9,233 nucleotides of DNA from WVWW01 sp041568335. GTDB lineage: Bacteria; Acidobacteriota; Polarisedimenticolia; Polarisedimenticolales; Polarisedimenticolaceae. Where the stretch lies: positions 1 through 9,233 of the forward strand of contig JBFFZZ010000115.1 of the NCBI GenBank assembly GCA_041568335.1, given 5' to 3'. Within the stretch, counting starts at the first letter, position 1. Every line of letters begins with the position of its first letter. This document shows positions 6,626-9,233 of the stretch, in pieces. The translations under genes and the position numbers were made by a program. Below the pieces are notes generated by a model. It was not told the DNA's origin and did not search any database. It saw only the letters and a list, made by a program, of their open reading frames with translations.

Positions 6626-8647
6626 ATGCGCTTCAAACTGTCCCTCTTGTTGCTTGCGGGCGCGTCGGTCTCGGGCCTTGGTGCGACCGCAGGAACCCTC
6701 GCGCCACTCGACGTTTTCGAGCTGGAGTGGGCGTCGGATCCGCGGATCTCGCCTGACGGGGAGCGCGTCGTCTACGTCCGCAACTCGATGGACGTCATGA
6801 CGGATCGAACGCGCGGACGGTTGTGGATCCTCGACATCGACGGAAGCCACCACCGACCGTTGACCCGTGGCGACGCCCGCGAAAGCTCACCCCGCTGGTC
6901 TCCCGACGGAGCACGCATCCTCTACGTCGCCGGCGAGGAAGGGACACCCCAGCTGTGGGTCCGCTACATGGACAGCGGGCAGGTCGCGCGGCTGACCCAG
7001 CTGACCCGACCACCGGGCGGGCTCTCCTGGTCGCCGGACGGGAGCAGCATCGCGTTCACGATGCTCGTCGCGGAAGAACCGGAGCCGTTCGTCAAGCCGC
7101 CGAAGAAACCGGAGGGAGCGACGTGGGCGGATCCTCCTCGGGTCATCACGAAGATGCTCTACCGTGCCGACGGCTCCGGTTTTCGCGAGGACGTTTACCG
7201 CCAGATCTTCGTGCTGAGCGGCGAGGGTGGCACGCCGCGGCAGATCACCCGGGGACCCTACGATCATGGCACCCCGGTCTGGACCCCCGACGGCAAGCAG
7301 CTCGTCTTCTCGGCCAACCGCCGCGAGGATCGCGATCAGCAACCGCGCAACAGCGAGTTGTATCTCGTTCCGATCGGAGGCGGTGAACCGCGTCCGCTGA
7401 CCGACCGTTACGGGCCCGACCGGTCCCCGGCGATCTCCAGGGACGGGAACTGGTTGGCCTGGACCGGCTACGACGACCGGCATCAGGGTTACCAGCGAAG
7501 CCGTCTCTACGTCATGAAAATCGATGGGTCCGGGAGACGCGAGATCGCCGCCGACTTCCCGCGTTCCATCCAGGCGCCACGTTGGTCGGCCGATGGCAGG
7601 TCGATCTTTTTCCAGTACAACGACCGCGGGAACGGCAAGATCGGCCGCGTCAGCCTGGCCGGAAAGAGCGACGTGCTGGCCGCTGACCGGGGAGGCTCGA
7701 TCGGCCGCCCTTACGGGGGAGGGACGTACACGCTTTCGAACAACGATCGGTTCGCGTACACCTGGACCCGTCCCGACGCGCCCGCCGAGGTCGCCGTCGG
7801 GGGCGTCGATCGACCCGGTCGCCTGACCCGCCTCAACGACGATCTGCTGTCCCATCGCGATCTCGCGACCGTCGAGGAGATCTGGTTCGAATCCTCGCAC
7901 GACGGTCGCCGCGTGCAAGGTTGGCTCGCCATCCCGCCGGGGTTCGACGCGTCCCGGAAGTACCCGCTGATCCTCGAAATCCACGGCGGCCCGTTCGCCG
8001 ATTACGGAGACCGGTTCAGCGCCGAGGTTCAGCTCTACGCGGCGGCCGGATACCTGGTGCTCTACACCAACCCCCGCGGGAGCACCAGTTATGGCGAGGA
8101 GTTCGGGAACCTGATCCATCATGCCTACCCGGGCCACGACTACGACGACCTGATGTCGGGGGTCGACGCGGTCATCGCGCGCGGGATCGTCGACGACAAG
8201 CGGTTGTTCGTCACGGGCGGCAGCGGCGGTGGCGTGCTGACCGCCTGGATCGTCGGAAAGACCGACCGCTTCCGGGCGGCGGTCGTGGCCAAGCCCGTCA
8301 TCCACTGGACCAGCTTCGTCCTCACGGCGGACATGTACAACGTTTTCTGGAAGTACTGGTTCCCCGGGCCACCCTGGGAGCATCTCGAGCATTACTGGAA
8401 GCGGTCACCGCTCTCGCTGGTGGGCAACGTCACGACACCCACGATGCTGCTGACCGGGGAAGAGGATTGGCGCACGCCGATCGCGGAGTCCGAACAGTAC
8501 TATCAAGCGCTACAGATACGCGGTGTCGACAGCGCGCTGGTGCGCATCCCCGGAGCCTCCCACGGCATCGCCTCCCGGCCCAGCCGGTTGATCGCCAAGG
8601 TCGCGCACATCCTCAAGTGGTTCGAGATTCACGATGCCGAGAAGTAG
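6626..8647 (+). CDS. Secreted S9 family serine peptidase (prolyl oligopeptidase / acylaminoacyl-peptidase type)
   Basis: This 673-residue protein starts with a signal peptide (MRFK, then a hydrophobic stretch at about 5-20, with likely cleavage near residues 20-24 and no lipobox Cys). Residues about 30-405 form a TolB/PD40-type propeller with repeated W/I-S/T-x-D-G motifs at 41-45, 91-95, 136-140, 219-223, 271-274 and 320-324; such a propeller usually limits access to the active site. Residues about 415-670 are the S9 alpha/beta-hydrolase domain, with HGGP (453-456) near the oxyanion hole, the nucleophile elbow GGSGGG with Ser533, Asp614 in GEEDWRTP and His646 in ASHGI. The triad is therefore complete. 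Family members cleave short peptides, so a role in extracytoplasmic peptide degradation is expected; the exact specificity cannot be read. GGAGGT supports the start. Its stop lies 17 bp from the stop of the convergent membrane-protein gene. Confidence 0.94.
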   Translation: MRFKLSLLLLAGASVSGLGATAGTLAPLDVFELEWASDPRISPDGERVVYVRNSMDVMTDRTRGRLWILDIDGSHHRPLTRGDARESSPRWSPDGARILYVAGEEGTPQLWVRYMDSGQVARLTQLTRPPGGLSWSPDGSSIAFTMLVAEEPEPFVKPPKKPEGATWADPPRVITKMLYRADGSGFREDVYRQIFVLSGEGGTPRQITRGPYDHGTPVWTPDGKQLVFSANRREDRDQQPRNSELYLVPIGGGEPRPLTDRYGPDRSPAISRDGNWLAWTGYDDRHQGYQRSRLYVMKIDGSGRREIAADFPRSIQAPRWSADGRSIFFQYNDRGNGKIGRVSLAGKSDVLAADRGGSIGRPYGGGTYTLSNNDRFAYTWTRPDAPAEVAVGGVDRPGRLTRLNDDLLSHRDLATVEEIWFESSHDGRRVQGWLAIPPGFDASRKYPLILEIHGGPFADYGDRFSAEVQLYAAAGYLVLYTNPRGSTSYGEEFGNLIHHAYPGHDYDDLMSGVDAVIARGIVDDKRLFVTGGSGGGVLTAWIVGKTDRFRAAVVAKPVIHWTSFVLTADMYNVFWKYWFPGPPWEHLEHYWKRSPLSLVGNVTTPTMLLTGEEDWRTPIAESEQYYQALQIRGVDSALVRIPGASHGIASRPSRLIAKVAHILKWFEIHDAEK

Positions 8648-8664
8648 TATTCGCCGGCTCCAGC

Positions 8665-9233
8665 CTAGCGTCTATCCTCGAGGCGCTCCCAGATCGCGCA
8701 ATCGTCGACGTGAGTCGTCAGGCGATAGTCGCGTTGCAACATCCTGTTGAGCTCGAAGTCCGGGTAGTTCCGCAAGTCGTAGATCCAGCGCTCGGTTTCG
8801 AACCAGCTGACACGCGAGGCGTCGACGATGAATCGCGGGCGACTCTCCGCGAGCTCGCTCATCAGCAGCGCGGCCCACTCCTCGTTGAGCGCGGGCCGGT
8901 CCGGGACGCCTTTGAGATCGTTGGCCACGTACTGGCAGAACGTCAGATGCGAGGCGGCTTCGAGTCGCGTCAACGAGTAGATCTCCGGCGCCCAACCCCA
9001 GACGAACAACCGGTCGCCCGGTTGACTCACCCGGGACATGTACTCCGTCAACGCGGCAAAGTCGTGTCGGCTGTGCGCCATCGTCTCGGGGCGCGCCACG
9101 AGCTGTTCGCTCAACACCACCGTGCCCGATTGCAACGCGATCCAGCAGGCCACCGCCGGTCCGCCTCGCCGAAGCGGCCGCTGCAGCAGCCAGGCCAGGA
9201 TCCCTAGAGCGCCCAGCGCGAAGAGGATCGTCA
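8665..9233 (-). CDS. C-terminal part of an integral membrane protein, probably a GT39/ArnT-like glycosyltransferase
   Basis: Only the 3' part is present: the frame runs open off the right edge (last full codon at 9231) and stops at 8665-8667. The visible start of the fragment has two hydrophobic segments, one encoded at about 9231-9184 (TILFALGALGILAWLL) and one at about 9156-9109. They are separated by a basic loop (QRPLRRGG) that should face the cytoplasm, so the last 140 or so residues should lie outside the membrane. The soluble tail contains GDRLFVWGWAPEIYSLTRLE, a signature I associate with the extracytoplasmic tail of polyprenol-phosphate-sugar glycosyltransferases of the PMT/ArnT type. 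Those enzymes move sugars from lipid carriers onto envelope acceptors; the catalytic N-terminal loops are out of view, so this call is moderate. The GTG at 9153 is an internal codon, not a start. It converges on the S9 peptidase gene with a 17-bp gap. Confidence 0.7.
   Translation of the reverse strand, partial: TILFALGALGILAWLLQRPLRRGGPAVACWIALQSGTVVLSEQLVARPETMAHSRHDFAALTEYMSRVSQPGDRLFVWGWAPEIYSLTRLEAASHLTFCQYVANDLKGVPDRPALNEEWAALLMSELAESRPRFIVDASRVSWFETERWIYDLRNYPDFELNRMLQRDYRLTTHVDDCAIWERLEDRR

Noticed and set aside
6887..8392. A 501-codon open frame on the minus strand opposite the S9 peptidase gene
   Set aside because: It lies antisense to a protein with a full catalytic triad, has no domain character, and reflects codon bias of the real gene.
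7921..9207. A 428-codon plus-strand frame spanning the 3' half of the peptidase gene and the membrane-protein gene
   Set aside because: It is out of frame with the peptidase and antisense to the membrane protein, and its Arg-rich composition is typical of a shadow frame.

Overview
The window is GC-rich and gene-dense. It reads as ordinary chromosomal DNA from a bacterium of the Acidobacteriota type. That placement is an inference: it rests on high GC and on a set of large secreted beta-propeller proteins (PQQ-like propeller fused to an esterase fold, VPS10/BNR propeller of about 1,100 residues, S9 peptidase with a TolB-type propeller) that is common in that phylum and also found in Gemmatimonadota and Bacteroidota. 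No rRNA, tRNA, CRISPR array, transposase, integrase or phage gene was seen.

Layout. (1) 1-2009, plus strand: the 3' part of a PQQ-like propeller/esterase-fold protein. Its 5' end is missing or disrupted, because protein-like similarity seems to begin around 125-141 and an in-frame stop lies at 21-23. (2) 2042-2896, minus strand: an intact FdhD sulfurtransferase, convergent with gene 1 (32 bp between stops) and divergent from gene 3 (91 bp between starts). (3) 2988-6305, plus: a secreted 1,105-residue VPS10/sortilin-like BNR-repeat protein. (4) 6306-6625: a 320-bp non-coding gap with a strong 14-bp-stem hairpin next to the stop of gene 3. (5) 6626-8647, plus: a secreted S9 (prolyl-oligopeptidase family) serine peptidase with a complete Ser-Asp-His triad and a textbook ribosome binding site. 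(6) 8665-9233, minus: the C-terminal end of an integral membrane protein resembling polyprenol-dependent glycosyltransferases (GT39/ArnT type), cut by the window edge.

How the genes fit together. Three plus-strand genes encode propeller proteins from three different repeat families; two carry visible signal peptides and the third has lost its N-terminus. This fits a cell-envelope or secreted protein/peptide-processing lifestyle, but the gaps and intervening minus-strand genes argue against one operon. FdhD is a lone maturation factor, with no formate dehydrogenase or molybdenum cofactor gene in view. The most notable observation is that the esterase-fold half of gene 1 appears to lack both the nucleophilic serine and the C-terminal catalytic histidine, suggesting a pseudoenzyme. 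I do not see a convincing previously undescribed multi-gene system here.
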